A stretch of DNA of 64,000 bases from Clostridium intestinale DSM 6191 (lineage in GTDB: Bacteria; Bacillota; Clostridia; Clostridiales; Clostridiaceae): the NCBI RefSeq assembly GCF_900130055.1, contig NZ_FQXU01000003.1:1-64000 (forward strand), read 5' to 3'. The first letter of the stretch is position 1. Every line of letters begins with the position of its first letter. Position numbers and translations under genes: made by a program. A model generated the notes under the pieces. That model made no database searches. It worked only from the letters and a program-made list of their open reading frames with translations, and had not been told where the DNA came from. Below are positions 1 to 7,961 of this stretch, piece by piece.

Positions 1-106
1 ACATAAGCCTTACTGGATAAATTCCATGATTATCATCAATAAATTTAATTATATCTCTTGGTCCTTTGAGAATATGGCGATAGCTTTTTTGGCTAAAGCC
101 CGCCAT
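1..106 (-). CDS. IS3-family transposase OrfB, N-terminal fragment (runs off window)
   Basis: This minus-strand frame opens with ATG at 106 and continues past the window edge. It overlaps the end of orfA in the -1 frame. The 35 visible residues contain YRHILKG and DDNHGIYPVRLM, the kind of lead-in that precedes the DDE integrase domain of IS3-family OrfB; the catalytic domain itself lies outside. A run of six A residues in orfA (codons GCC AAA AAA) precedes the overlap, so OrfAB could also be made by -1 frameshifting. Whether the transposase is intact cannot be judged. Confidence 0.7.
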   Translation of the reverse strand, partial: MAGFSQKSYRHILKGPRDIIKFIDDNHGIYPVRLM

Positions 107-390
107 TGGTGTAGTATTTCCTTCTCCAATGCAATTCGTTCGTTTTCTTTTTTTAATCTTAGAATTTCATCCTTATCTTCTTTGGATGTTTCGTTATGTT
201 GCTTTGTTACTTTTACTACAGGCTTTGAAGAGATTTTTTGCTTTGGATTAATTTTGTTAACCCAGTTATTAACTGATGTATAAGTTACGCCATATTCTTC
301 ACATATTTCTTTAATTGGTTTTCCAGTTTCATAAACTTCAACAATCATTTTTTTAAAATCATCGGTATATCTTTTTGATGTTTCTCTCAT
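49..390 (-). CDS. IS3-family transposase OrfA (HTH_Tnp_1 domain)
   Basis: This 113-residue protein begins MRETSKRYTDDFKK and has a helix-turn-helix of the transposase-8 type at about residues 10-45 (IKEICEEYGVTYTSVNNW), followed by a charged leucine-zipper-like helix at about 70-95 (EILRLKKENERIALEKEIL). OrfA of IS3 elements binds the terminal repeats and fuses to OrfB by -1 frameshifting to make the active transposase. The start is supported by GGAGTG ahead of ATG 390. It looks complete. Confidence 0.85.
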   Translation of the reverse strand: MRETSKRYTDDFKKMIVEVYETGKPIKEICEEYGVTYTSVNNWVNKINPKQKISSKPVVKVTKQHNETSKEDKDEILRLKKENERIALEKEILHQWRALAKKAIAIFSKDQEI

Positions 391-466
391 GTGAACACAC
401 TCCTAACTTAATAATTATAGTTTAATATTTTTAATTATTTTGTGTCCACAATTTTATATTAGCACT

Positions 467-805
467 AATGACTCTAATGAGGCTTGGGAAGAAGCCTCCA
501 CAGTACTATTGTGCTTAACTTTTTAAACATTTTTCTTTTTATTAAACGTAATTTTTAAAAAAAATGACTTTGATGAAGCTGAGGAACGCTTCTACAGTAT
601 TAAGGTGTTTAACTTTTTATTAAACATAATTATCTAATCCAAATGAATTTAATGAGGCTTGAGAAGAAGCCTCTACAGTATTAAGGTGCACTTCTATTCG
701 GTGGACGCGGTTTTTAGCGTCAGTCTAATTATACTAAAGGATTTACGTCAAATATGAATTTAATGCAACCGCTCCTATGTCGGGTTGCTACAGCAATAAG
801 GTGTA
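467..805. repeat. array of four hairpin repeat units (copy 1)
   Basis: Four related units lie at about 467-514, 561-607, 644-730 and 755-803. Each has a lead-in resembling GAATTTAATG, a perfect inverted repeat, then a fixed tail resembling TACAGTATTAAGGTG. The stems differ while still pairing: GAGGCTT/AAGCCTC (479-498), GAAGC/GCTTC (575-592), GAGGCTT/AAGCCTC (654-673) and GCAACC/GGTTGC (765-788). The third unit carries a second hairpin, GACGC/GCGTC at 704-721. No protein is encoded. The same unit recurs at 25985-26304. I do not recognise the family; it could be a structured RNA, a MITE-like element or a recombination substrate. Confidence 0.75.
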
Positions 806-863
806 TAAATTTTCCCTATTAAGAAAAAGATAAGAATAATGTAATAAAGTAAAGGAAGTGTTT

Positions 864-1097
864 ATGATGGAAAAGGATAAAATCACAGCAATTAAAAGTA
901 GCAGTAGTGGAGAAATAGAGGCTTATGAGCTTTCTAGTGGAAAAATAATAACAAAAGAAGAGGCTGTAGGATTAGCTAGAGACGGAAAGATAGATGGTGT
1001 GCAGGTTTTAGAATCCAAAATAGGTGAAGAATATTTAAGAAGCAGACCAGATGATGATGAAAGTAATAATTTAAGTGAACTACCTAAGTTTAAATAG
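864..1097 (+). CDS. DUF3892 small protein
   Basis: This 77-residue protein matches the DUF3892 pattern seen across Firmicutes: a KITAIK beta strand, a turn, ITKEEAVGLARDGKIDGVQV in the centre and a conserved YLRSRPDD near the end. Function is unknown in the family. I chose ATG 864 because AAAGGA at 851-856 sits at normal spacing; a GTG at 858 overlaps the ribosome site. It is a single-gene unit ending at the terminator at 1136. Confidence 0.8.
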   Translation: MMEKDKITAIKSSSSGEIEAYELSSGKIITKEEAVGLARDGKIDGVQVLESKIGEEYLRSRPDDDESNNLSELPKFK

Positions 1098-1135
1098 CTT
1101 TAAGAAAGTATTGTTTTTTTAACTATATGGAAGAG

Positions 1136-1174
1136 AAAAGAACTTTTGTACAAAGTGCAAAAGTTCTTTTGTTT
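1136..1174. terminator. bidirectional rho-independent terminator
   Basis: A 13-bp perfect stem AAAAGAACTTTTG / CAAAAGTTCTTTT (1136-1148 with 1158-1170) is followed by T-rich sequence on the plus strand and preceded by A-rich sequence that serves the minus strand. It separates the convergent DUF3892 and Ppx-like genes. Confidence 0.85.
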
Positions 1175-1205
1175 GTTTAGCAAGTAGTTTTACGATTAAA
1201 GTAAA

Positions 1206-2720
1206 TTAAACAACAATATTTTGGATTTCTAGTTCTCTGTGATATATTTCTTTGAATTTGCATCTTGCTCTTAAAGCATCACGTATCTCAAGCTCTAGAG
1301 GTATTGAGGAATAAACACTGATACTTACAATTTCATCAGCAATTTTTACATCTAAGTATTTAACAGCACCCTCAAGACTTCTATCTAAACTCTCAGAAAT
1401 TCTTAATAATATTCCTATTTTCTCAACGATATCTACATCTAATCTATTTATTATTGAACTATATTGAGCTAAAGGAACTGTATAAGAATTATTTCTATGA
1501 AAAGCAGCAGTGCATGCACTAAGTAATAATTCTTTATGAGTTAGCCCATTCATATAGGCATTAAGTATGACATAAAAAGAATGAATATGATGATTATAGT
1601 ATTTTATACTAATTCCGCTGTCGTGTAGTAGTGAGGCAGTTTTAATTACGTTGTCATACTCATTTCCAAGATGATGTAATGGTCTTAATTGTTCATAAAG
1701 AGTTTTTAAGATTGTATAAACATGTTCAGCATGGTCTTTATTAACATTTAAGCTTTCCATTATACCTCGTATTGAATAATCAACTATATCATCTATTGGC
1801 CCTAAATTTTTAATTATATAATCAAAAAGTAATCCTTCACGCATTCCTCTGCCACAGATTTTTAATTGAGTAATATCTAAAAAATAAGTAAGAACTTTCA
1901 TGATTAAAGTAGTTCCAACTATTATATCAACTCTATCTTTAGAAACTCCATCAACTTTAATTCTTTGATTTAAATCTTTACTTTTAAGTAAATTTAAAAT
2001 TTCACATAAATCTGTATTTGTAAGCTCGTAATTATGGGTTATTAGTAATGGATAGCGCTTTCTAATACGATCAATTTTCCCAACATTTCTAAAGGCTCCA
2101 CCAACGCCGATTATGTTATCAAAATTACCTTTTTTAAGCCACGGAATAGAGGTTATGCAATCCATGATAGAACTCTTAGCATTTTCAAAATCACTATGTA
2201 TAATTCGATCTCTTAAATTAAAGCCATAAGATATATTTAAACTACCTATGGGTAAGGTTGTGGATTCTATAATTTGTCCATTTTTTACCCATGCTAGATG
2301 TGTACATGTACCACTAATATCTATAAGTAAAGAATTAGTTGTATAAATAGAGTTTTTTACTCCCATGTAATTATAATAAATTTCATCCTTTAATGTAAGG
2401 ATTTTTACATCAAGATTTAGTTCACTTGAAATCTTTTCTATTATATACTCTCCATTATCTGCATCTCTTAAAGCTTCTGTGGCAACTACAATTATTTTAG
2501 TAGCGCCAGATGTAACACATAATGACTTAAAAGCACGCAAAGTATTAATAGTTATATTTACTTTTTCCTCTGTTATAAAATTATTATCTATAAGATCAAG
2601 TGCTAACTTAACAGGTTCACTTAATTCGTCTATTACTCTAAAATAACCACTGTCCTCAATTTCTGATAGTATAACCCTAATATAATTTGAGCAAATATCA
2701 ATTACACCAACACGTTTCAT
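1206..2720 (-). CDS. Ppx/GppA-family phosphatase-like protein with C-terminal HD domain
   Basis: At 504 residues this has the size and order of exopolyphosphatase / pppGpp phosphatases: an ASKHA-fold N-terminal half (about 1-300) and an HD-type C-terminal half (LLHDSGISI and HHIHS). Such enzymes remove terminal phosphate from polyphosphate or pppGpp. The phosphate-binding loops are altered: the first reads VIDICSN where the family has D-x-G-S-N (Cys10 in place of Gly), and the second reads DISGTCTHL where the family has DxGGGSTE. VGGAFRN resembles the third conserved loop (GGT). Catalytic activity is therefore doubtful and a regulatory role is possible. It stands alone, divergent from argS. 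Confidence 0.8.
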   Translation of the reverse strand: MKRVGVIDICSNYIRVILSEIEDSGYFRVIDELSEPVKLALDLIDNNFITEEKVNITINTLRAFKSLCVTSGATKIIVVATEALRDADNGEYIIEKISSELNLDVKILTLKDEIYYNYMGVKNSIYTTNSLLIDISGTCTHLAWVKNGQIIESTTLPIGSLNISYGFNLRDRIIHSDFENAKSSIMDCITSIPWLKKGNFDNIIGVGGAFRNVGKIDRIRKRYPLLITHNYELTNTDLCEILNLLKSKDLNQRIKVDGVSKDRVDIIVGTTLIMKVLTYFLDITQLKICGRGMREGLLFDYIIKNLGPIDDIVDYSIRGIMESLNVNKDHAEHVYTILKTLYEQLRPLHHLGNEYDNVIKTASLLHDSGISIKYYNHHIHSFYVILNAYMNGLTHKELLLSACTAAFHRNNSYTVPLAQYSSIINRLDVDIVEKIGILLRISESLDRSLEGAVKYLDVKIADEIVSISVYSSIPLELEIRDALRARCKFKEIYHRELEIQNIVV

Positions 2721-2810
2721 AGTACACCTCTAATTTTAAAATTATTCTAAATTATTATATCAAAATATTTTAATAAATGCATTAAAGTAATAATGTACAT
2801 TATATTAATA

Positions 2811-2840
2811 TTGACAATCAAAAGCCTTAAAATGTATAAT
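2811..2840 (+). promoter_or_regulatory. sigma-A type promoter for the T-box/argS unit
   Basis: TTGACA at 2811-2816 and TATAAT at 2835-2840 are separated by 18 bp, a near-consensus promoter. Transcription would start near 2847, just ahead of the T-box leader. Confidence 0.8.
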
Positions 2841-2859
2841 AATTATCGTAACTAAATAA

Positions 2860-3090
2860 AGAGTACAGTCTATGATAAGAAGAGTAGTTTAATTAAAACC
2901 TAAAGCGAGCAGGAGTTTGGTGAGAGCCTGTAGGAGTGAGATTAAATGAAGAGAGCCTTTGAGACATTATTTGAAAGCTTAGGGTAAGTAAAATAAATCG
3001 CATTTCAGCGTTAAAGAATTGAGTGGCATTTATGCAACAAGAGTGGTACCGCGGATATTTCGTCTCTTTATTATTAAAGAGGCGTTTTTT
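2860..3090 (+). promoter_or_regulatory. T-box leader (tRNA-sensing attenuator) of argS
   Basis: The signature T-box AGAGTGGTACCGCGG lies at about 3040-3054, containing the TGGT that pairs with the acceptor end of uncharged tRNA. It is followed by a terminator hairpin CGTCTCTTTA / TAAAGAGGCG (3061-3084) with a T run to 3090. A long stem I with distal AG-rich bulge sequence spans about 2870-2970. An AGA triplet within AATGAAGAGAG near 2950 is a plausible arginine specifier codon, which fits the downstream gene. Uncharged tRNA-Arg would favour the antiterminator and allow argS transcription. The specifier choice is inferred, not folded. Confidence 0.92.
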
Positions 3091-3118
3091 ATTTTATAAA
3101 AATAGAGGAGGAAACTAA

Positions 3119-4810
3119 ATGAATTACAAAAGTCTAATAGCTGAAAGAATTAGTTCATTAATAGATTTAGATAAGGAAGAGATAGAAAAGGCTATCGAAA
3201 TTCCACCAAGAGGTGAAATGGGAGATTATGCTTTTCCATGTTTTCAGTTAGCAAAGGTTTTAAGAAAAGCACCTAACGCTATAGCTACAGAACTTAAAGA
3301 AAAATTCAATAGTGAAGGTTTTGAGAAAGTTGAAAACTTAGGACCATATTTAAACTTCTTTGTAGATAAAGGAATGTTTAATAAAAACACAATAGAAAAC
3401 ATCCTAACATTAGGAGATAATTATGGAGCTTCAGAATTAGGGGAAGGAAAACCTGTATGTGTTGAATTTTCATCACCCAATATAGCAAAACCTTTCCATG
3501 TAGGTCACTTATTTACTACAGTTATAGGAAACTCTTTATATAAGATGTTTAATTATCAAGGTTACAAAGCAGTGGGAATAAACCACTTAGGAGACTGGGG
3601 AACACAGTTTGGTAAACTTATCTCTGCATATAAAAGATGGATTGATGAGGAAGCTTTAGAAAGGGAACCTATAAATGAACTTTTAAGAATATATGTTAAA
3701 TTCCATGATGAGGCTGAAAAAGATCCTAGCTTAGATGATGAAGGAAGAATGTGGTTTAAGAAGCTTGAAGATGGTGATAAAGAAGCTACTGAGCTTTGGG
3801 AAAGATTCACTAAACTTTCTTTAAAAGAATTTAATAATGTATATGATGAATTAGGAGTTAAATTTGATTCTTTTGCAGGAGAAGGCTTTTATAATGATAA
3901 AATGGATGTAGTTATAAAAGAACTTGAGGAGAAAAAATTATTAACTGAAAGTAATGGAGCTAAGGTTGTTATGCTTGAAGATTACAACATGCCTCCATGT
4001 ATAATATTAAAATCAGATGGAGCTACTATATATGCTACAAGAGATTTAGCAGCTGCTATGTATAGAAAGAAAACTTATGATTTTGATAAAAGTATATATG
4101 TAGTTGGTACACCTCAAGCTCTACACTTCAAACAAGTATTTAAGGTGTTAGAACTTGCAGGACATGAATGGGCTAAAGATTGTGTTCACGTAGGGTTTGG
4201 ATTAGTTAAATTTGCAGATAGAAAGCTTTCTACAAGAAAAGGTGAAGTAGTATTATTAGAAGACCTTTTAAAAGAAGCAAAAGATAGAGCATTAGAAGTA
4301 ATAAATGAAAAAAATCCAACACTTGAAAATAAAGAAGATGTTGCTAAAAAGATAGGTATAGGGTCAATAGTATTTACTTATCTTAAAAACTCAAGAGAAA
4401 AAGATATATTATTTGATTGGAAAGAGATGTTATCTTTTGAAGGAGAAACAGGTCCATATGTTCAATACTCCTATGCAAGAGCTAACAGCATACTAAGAAA
4501 AGTTGGAGAAACTAGTGGAGAAGTTAGTTATTCTGGATTAGATTCAAAAGAAGAATTTGAATTAATTAAAACTTTAGAAGCATTTAATAAAAATATATTA
4601 AGTGCCCTTGATAAATTAGAACCTTCTATAGTAACAAGATATGTTGTTGATGTTGCAAAAGCTTTTAACAAATTCTATAATGCCCATACTGTAGCAAACC
4701 TAGAAGACGAAAAATTAAAAAATGCTAGAATAAATTTAGTAAAAGCTACATGCCAAGTTATTAAAAATGCTTTAAATCTTCTTGGTATTGAAGTAGTAGA
4801 AAAGATGTAA
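3119..4810 (+). CDS. argS: arginyl-tRNA synthetase
   Basis: This 563-residue class I synthetase charges tRNA-Arg. Visible parts are the N-terminal Arg_tRNA_synt_N domain (about 1-85), the HIGH-type motif HVGH at 127-130 within [13 protein letters not shown], the catalytic core, a KMSKS-like KLSTRKG, and a C-terminal DALR anticodon domain (about 445-563, [15 protein letters not shown] near its start). Length is normal. AGAGGAGG precedes the ATG. It is controlled by the upstream T-box and is followed four bases later by a probable exonuclease gene. Confidence 0.97.
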   Translation: MNYKSLIAERISSLIDLDKEEIEKAIEIPPRGEMGDYAFPCFQLAKVLRKAPNAIATELKEKFNSEGFEKVENLGPYLNFFVDKGMFNKNTIENILTLGDNYGASELGEGKPVCVEFSSPNIAKPFHVGHLFTTVIGNSLYKMFNYQGYKAVGINHLGDWGTQFGKLISAYKRWIDEEALEREPINELLRIYVKFHDEAEKDPSLDDEGRMWFKKLEDGDKEATELWERFTKLSLKEFNNVYDELGVKFDSFAGEGFYNDKMDVVIKELEEKKLLTESNGAKVVMLEDYNMPPCIILKSDGATIYATRDLAAAMYRKKTYDFDKSIYVVGTPQALHFKQVFKVLELAGHEWAKDCVHVGFGLVKFADRKLSTRKGEVVLLEDLLKEAKDRALEVINEKNPTLENKEDVAKKIGIGSIVFTYLKNSREKDILFDWKEMLSFEGETGPYVQYSYARANSILRKVGETSGEVSYSGLDSKEEFELIKTLEAFNKNILSALDKLEPSIVTRYVVDVAKAFNKFYNAHTVANLEDEKLKNARINLVKATCQVIKNALNLLGIEVVEKM

Positions 4811-4813
4811 AAA

Positions 4814-5605
4814 ATGATAATAAGGGATTCTAAATTACTTTGTGATTTAGATGAAAATATAGTTAGAAATTACACTCTTGATAATTTAGTATTTTTTGAT
4901 ATTGAAGCCACAGGGTTTAATGTAAAAAAAGATTGGGTTTTTGCCCTTTCTTTTTGTACCATTGTTGAAGGTTACTTAGTAGGGAAAACATTTGTTTGCA
5001 ATAACATTAAAGATGAAAAAGCGTTAATAGAAAAGTTTATAAGTATTATAGAAAATAAAGGGTTATGCAGTTATAACGGAAAGGCCTTTGATGAACCGTT
5101 TTTAAGAAAAAGAGCTTTAATATATGGAATAGATTTTCCGAAAAATATATCTCATCGTGATTTATATAGGGAAATAAGACCATATAAAAATGGATTAAAT
5201 ATAGAGTCTTTATCATTAAAGGATATTGAAAAAACATTAAACATAGATAGAAATGAAGAAACTACAGCAGTAGAGTGTATGCACTTATATAAAAGGTATT
5301 TAGAAACATCAAATGAAAAGTTTTTGAATAAGATTATAAGGTACAACTTTAATGATGTTAGATCTCTTCCATATATATTCAATTTAATCAACGAAGTTAA
5401 ATCCAAAAATATAATTAGAGAAGATGTAATAGATGAGATAAAAAGAAAAGAAATATTAAGATTATGTTTAAATAATAATATATTCTTGGAAGAATCTATA
5501 TGTAGCAATATATCTAAAAAAGCTGGTGGAAGAATACTCTTTAAACTATATAACAAAGATATAAGTAAAAAAGAAATAGAGGATATCATTAATAATAGTT
5601 ATTGA
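4814..5605 (+). CDS. YprB-like RNase H-fold 3'-5' exonuclease domain protein
   Basis: This 263-residue protein carries a DEDD-type exonuclease fold: FFDIEATG with Asp29 and Glu31, an internal SYNGKAFDEP motif and a late YNFNDVRSL motif. This matches the RNase_H_2 (YprB) family of Firmicutes, whose cellular role is not settled. The last 65 residues are basic and lack a recognisable domain. It begins 3 bases after argS with no strong ribosome site, so translational coupling is likely. A diverged paralogue lies at 8709-9467. Confidence 0.78.
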   Translation: MIIRDSKLLCDLDENIVRNYTLDNLVFFDIEATGFNVKKDWVFALSFCTIVEGYLVGKTFVCNNIKDEKALIEKFISIIENKGLCSYNGKAFDEPFLRKRALIYGIDFPKNISHRDLYREIRPYKNGLNIESLSLKDIEKTLNIDRNEETTAVECMHLYKRYLETSNEKFLNKIIRYNFNDVRSLPYIFNLINEVKSKNIIREDVIDEIKRKEILRLCLNNNIFLEESICSNISKKAGGRILFKLYNKDISKKEIEDIINNSY

Positions 5606-5612
5606 TGATAAA

Positions 5613-5647
5613 AAAATAAAACTCCTAAAAAAGAGTTTTATTTTTTT
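5613..5647. terminator. bidirectional terminator between exonuclease and feo operon
   Basis: AAAATAAAACTC and GAGTTTTATTTT form a stem with A-rich and T-rich flanks on both sides, serving the converging transcripts. It overlaps the last codons of the minus-strand Cys-rich gene. Confidence 0.8.
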
Positions 5648-5790
5648 ATCTTTATTTTATCATCATATTTTGGGCAGTGAGTATCACAATCACTACAATT
5701 ACATTCACCTTTTGAGGATTTTTTGATATTTCTATAAATTATATATCCAGAAAGAATAACTAGAACAATAGTTATAAGTATTTCTATCAT
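5638..5790 (-). CDS. FeoB-associated Cys-rich membrane protein
   Basis: A 50-residue frame begins at ATG 5790, and its ATG overlaps the feoB stop as ATGA, so the two are translationally coupled. It has one N-terminal transmembrane helix (residues 4-20, ILITIVLVILSGYIIY) followed by a cysteine cluster CNCSDCDTHC at about 30-39 and a lysine-rich tail. This is the layout of the FeoB-associated Cys-rich family (PF12669), thought to help ferrous iron uptake. The cysteines could bind Fe2+ at the cytoplasmic face of FeoB, which is inference. Confidence 0.85.
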   Translation of the reverse strand: MIEILITIVLVILSGYIIYRNIKKSSKGECNCSDCDTHCPKYDDKIKIKK

Positions 5791-7565
5791 AATAAAAACC
5801 ACCTTATTAATATTCCACAGCTATAAATAAAATATGAAACTATCCATGCAATAAATAGCTGATTTATCACTGATAATAGAGTGAATTTAGTACCGTACTC
5901 CTTTTTTAGTGCACCTATTGTAGAAACACAAGGAACATAAAGTAGTACAAATACCATAAATGATAAAGCAGATAAAAAATTAAAGTAATTAGGTAAAATT
6001 AAATCTAGATTACCTCCATATATTATGCCCATTGTTGAAATAACAGTTTCTTTTGCAAGTATACCAGTTAGAAGAGATACGGCAGCTTGCCAGTTTCCAA
6101 ATCCTAAAGGAGAAAATATAGGTGCAATAAAATTACCTATATAAGCTAGGAAACTTGAATTTATATCTGTTACTAGTCCAGAAAAGTTAAAATTTGATAA
6201 AAACCATATGATGACACTCATAGCAAATATAATTGTACCAGCTTTTTTTAAGAATCCTTTTCCTTTATCCCAAGTATGTTTGAATACATTTTTAGGTTCA
6301 GGCAATTTATATTCAGGAAGTTCAATTATAAATGGTTCCTCATCTTTTTTGAATATAGAGTTTTTAAAGAATATACCCAATAAAAATGCAACTAATATAC
6401 CAAGAAAATATAATGATCCTACAACTAAAGCTTCCCTACCTTTAAAAAATATGCTTGCAAATACTAAATATACCGGTAGCCTAGCATTACAACTCATAAA
6501 AGGAACTAATAAAGCTGTTAATTTTCTGTCTTTTTCACTTTCTAAAGTTCTAGCAGACATAATAGCTGGAACTGTACATCCAAAGCCGACCATCATAGGA
6601 ATGAATGCTTTACCTGATAAACCCATCTTTCTCATTAACTTATCCATTATAAAAGCAACTCTTGCCATGTAACCAGAGTCTTCTAATATAGAGATACAGA
6701 AAAACAAAGCTAAAATTACAGGTAATAATACAACTATTCCACCTACCCCAGCAATTATTCCATCTATTATAAGACTTCTAAACCAATCTGTTGATGTAGA
6801 TAGAAGTGTCTCTACAGAGGGAAGTATAAACCCATTAAGTACTTGTTCATCAAGCCAATCTGACAAAGGAATTCCAACCCAAGAAAATGTAAACTTAAAT
6901 ATAAACATCATAATAAGTATAAAAATAGGATAAGCTAAAATAGGATTTAATAATATTTTATCTATAAAATCATTGCTTGAATTTTTTGAAGTTTCACTTT
7001 TTATAAATGACTTGTCCACAAGTTTATCCAAAAAAGCATAAGCTTCTTTTTCATTATAAAAGCTAAAAGTTTTTTTGGAATATGATTTAGGAAAATCATG
7101 ATTTGCAATTAAAGTTTTAATTTCATCTATTCCAATTCCTTTACTAGCACTTAAAGGTATTATTTTTACACCTAACTCTTTTTCTATTAAAGGAATATCA
7201 ATTTTTATTGATTTTTTTTCAACTATATCCATCATATTTAATAATAGAACTATAGGAATATTAAAAGCTTTAAGCTGAGTAGTCAGGTATAGATTTCTAA
7301 CTAAATTTGATGCATCAACTATATTTAAAATAACATCAACATGTCCATCTTCTAAGAATTTTTTAGAGACCTTTTCTTCATTTGAAAATGTGTCCATGGC
7401 ATAAATACCAGGTAGATCAACTATTTTAACATCCTTTAAGTAGCCTTCTTTCTTTTCAACAGTAACACCAGCCCAGTTACCTACATATTGATTGGAACCA
7501 GTAAGCTCATTAAAAAGAGTGGTTTTACCTACATTAGGATTTCCTAGCAAAGCAACAGTTGTCAT
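5787..7565 (-). CDS. feoB: ferrous iron transport GTPase FeoB
   Basis: This 592-residue protein has an N-terminal G domain: G1 GNPNVGKTTLFN, G2 region NWAGVTVEKKEG, G3 DLPG and G4 NMMD. Behind it are a guanine-dissociation-inhibitor-like helical spacer and a polytopic membrane domain with two Gate-like repeats, the first including GCTVPAIMSARTL and the conserved Cys of PFMSCNARLPVY. It transports Fe2+ across the inner membrane. It is shorter than the enterobacterial protein (about 770) but within the range of Firmicutes. feoA lies 14 bases upstream and a Cys-rich partner overlaps its stop. Confidence 0.96.
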   Translation of the reverse strand: MTTVALLGNPNVGKTTLFNELTGSNQYVGNWAGVTVEKKEGYLKDVKIVDLPGIYAMDTFSNEEKVSKKFLEDGHVDVILNIVDASNLVRNLYLTTQLKAFNIPIVLLLNMMDIVEKKSIKIDIPLIEKELGVKIIPLSASKGIGIDEIKTLIANHDFPKSYSKKTFSFYNEKEAYAFLDKLVDKSFIKSETSKNSSNDFIDKILLNPILAYPIFILIMMFIFKFTFSWVGIPLSDWLDEQVLNGFILPSVETLLSTSTDWFRSLIIDGIIAGVGGIVVLLPVILALFFCISILEDSGYMARVAFIMDKLMRKMGLSGKAFIPMMVGFGCTVPAIMSARTLESEKDRKLTALLVPFMSCNARLPVYLVFASIFFKGREALVVGSLYFLGILVAFLLGIFFKNSIFKKDEEPFIIELPEYKLPEPKNVFKHTWDKGKGFLKKAGTIIFAMSVIIWFLSNFNFSGLVTDINSSFLAYIGNFIAPIFSPLGFGNWQAAVSLLTGILAKETVISTMGIIYGGNLDLILPNYFNFLSALSFMVFVLLYVPCVSTIGALKKEYGTKFTLLSVINQLFIAWIVSYFIYSCGILIRWFLL

Positions 7566-7579
7566 TAAATTCCCTCCTC

Positions 7580-7798
7580 TTATCTTACAAAAATATTTTT
7601 AGCATCTTTTTTTCTAAGGGCAAAATCAGTACCTCTTAAATTCACGATAAGAGGGTCTCCTAAAGGTGCTATGTTTTTTAATGTAATTTTAGTTCCTTCT
7701 ATACAACCAAGAGCTAAAAGTCTCTTGGTAAGCTTATCATCACAATTAATTTTTGTAATTATACCTGTATCACCAGGTTTTAAATCGCAAATGCACAC
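7580..7798 (-). CDS. feoA: ferrous iron transport protein FeoA
   Basis: A small SH3-like FeoA domain protein of 72 residues, with LKPGDTGIITKI, LLALGCIEGTKI and the PLGDPLIVNLRG motif typical of the family. FeoA is a cytoplasmic partner of FeoB. I placed the start at GTG 7798 because GAGGTG sits six bases upstream; a longer reading from GTG 7807 would begin inside that ribosome site. It is the first gene of feoA-feoB-Cys-rich protein. Confidence 0.9.
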   Translation of the reverse strand: MCICDLKPGDTGIITKINCDDKLTKRLLALGCIEGTKITLKNIAPLGDPLIVNLRGTDFALRKKDAKNIFVR

Positions 7799-7834
7799 TA
7801 TTAACACCTCGCACTGAAAATCAATATCGTGAGT

Positions 7835-7863
7835 ATGATACCACTATAAGTATATATAGTCAA
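7835..7863 (-). promoter_or_regulatory. promoter of the feo operon
   Basis: On the minus strand TTGACT (7858-7863) and TATCAT (7835-7840) are spaced by 17 bp. The spacer TATATACTTATAG is partly palindromic, but I could not make a convincing Fur or DtxR box from it. Confidence 0.65.
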
Positions 7864-7961
7864 GAAAATAACAAGCTAAAATTGGATTATATAGATTTTT
7901 ATATTGAAATGATACTTTAAATAGTGATAAAATAAAGATTAAAAAACTAAGGAGGTAGGCT

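Larger units (their letters stand above)
1..466 (-). mobile_element. IS3-family insertion sequence, one end only (cut by window edge)
   Basis: Two overlapping minus-strand frames, a helix-turn-helix OrfA and the start of an OrfB in the -1 frame, are the hallmark of an IS3-family element. Only the orfA-proximal end is in the window. The outer boundary was placed between about 440 and 466, near a TGTGGACAC-like end on the minus strand; the other terminal repeat and the target duplication cannot be seen, so the exact end is uncertain. A TATAAT box lies just upstream of orfA on the minus strand. The element directly abuts the hairpin-repeat array at 467. Confidence 0.75.

Noticed and set aside
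467-805. Hairpin array as a CRISPR locus
   Set aside because: Units are not identical, spacing is irregular (about 50 to 110 bases), palindromes differ between units and no cas gene is near.
467-805. Hairpin units as a run of rho-independent terminators
   Set aside because: The stems are not followed by T runs; a conserved TACAG..GGTG tail follows instead.
5152-5589. 145-codon minus-strand open frame
   Set aside because: Antisense to the exonuclease gene; Ser/Leu/Ile-rich translation typical of A/T-rich shadows.
6208-6672. 154-codon plus-strand open frame
   Set aside because: Antisense shadow of feoB; no family resemblance and no upstream signal.
7801-7863. Fur box at the feo promoter
   Set aside because: The A/T-rich partly palindromic spacer does not match the GATAATGATAATCATTATC pattern well enough.
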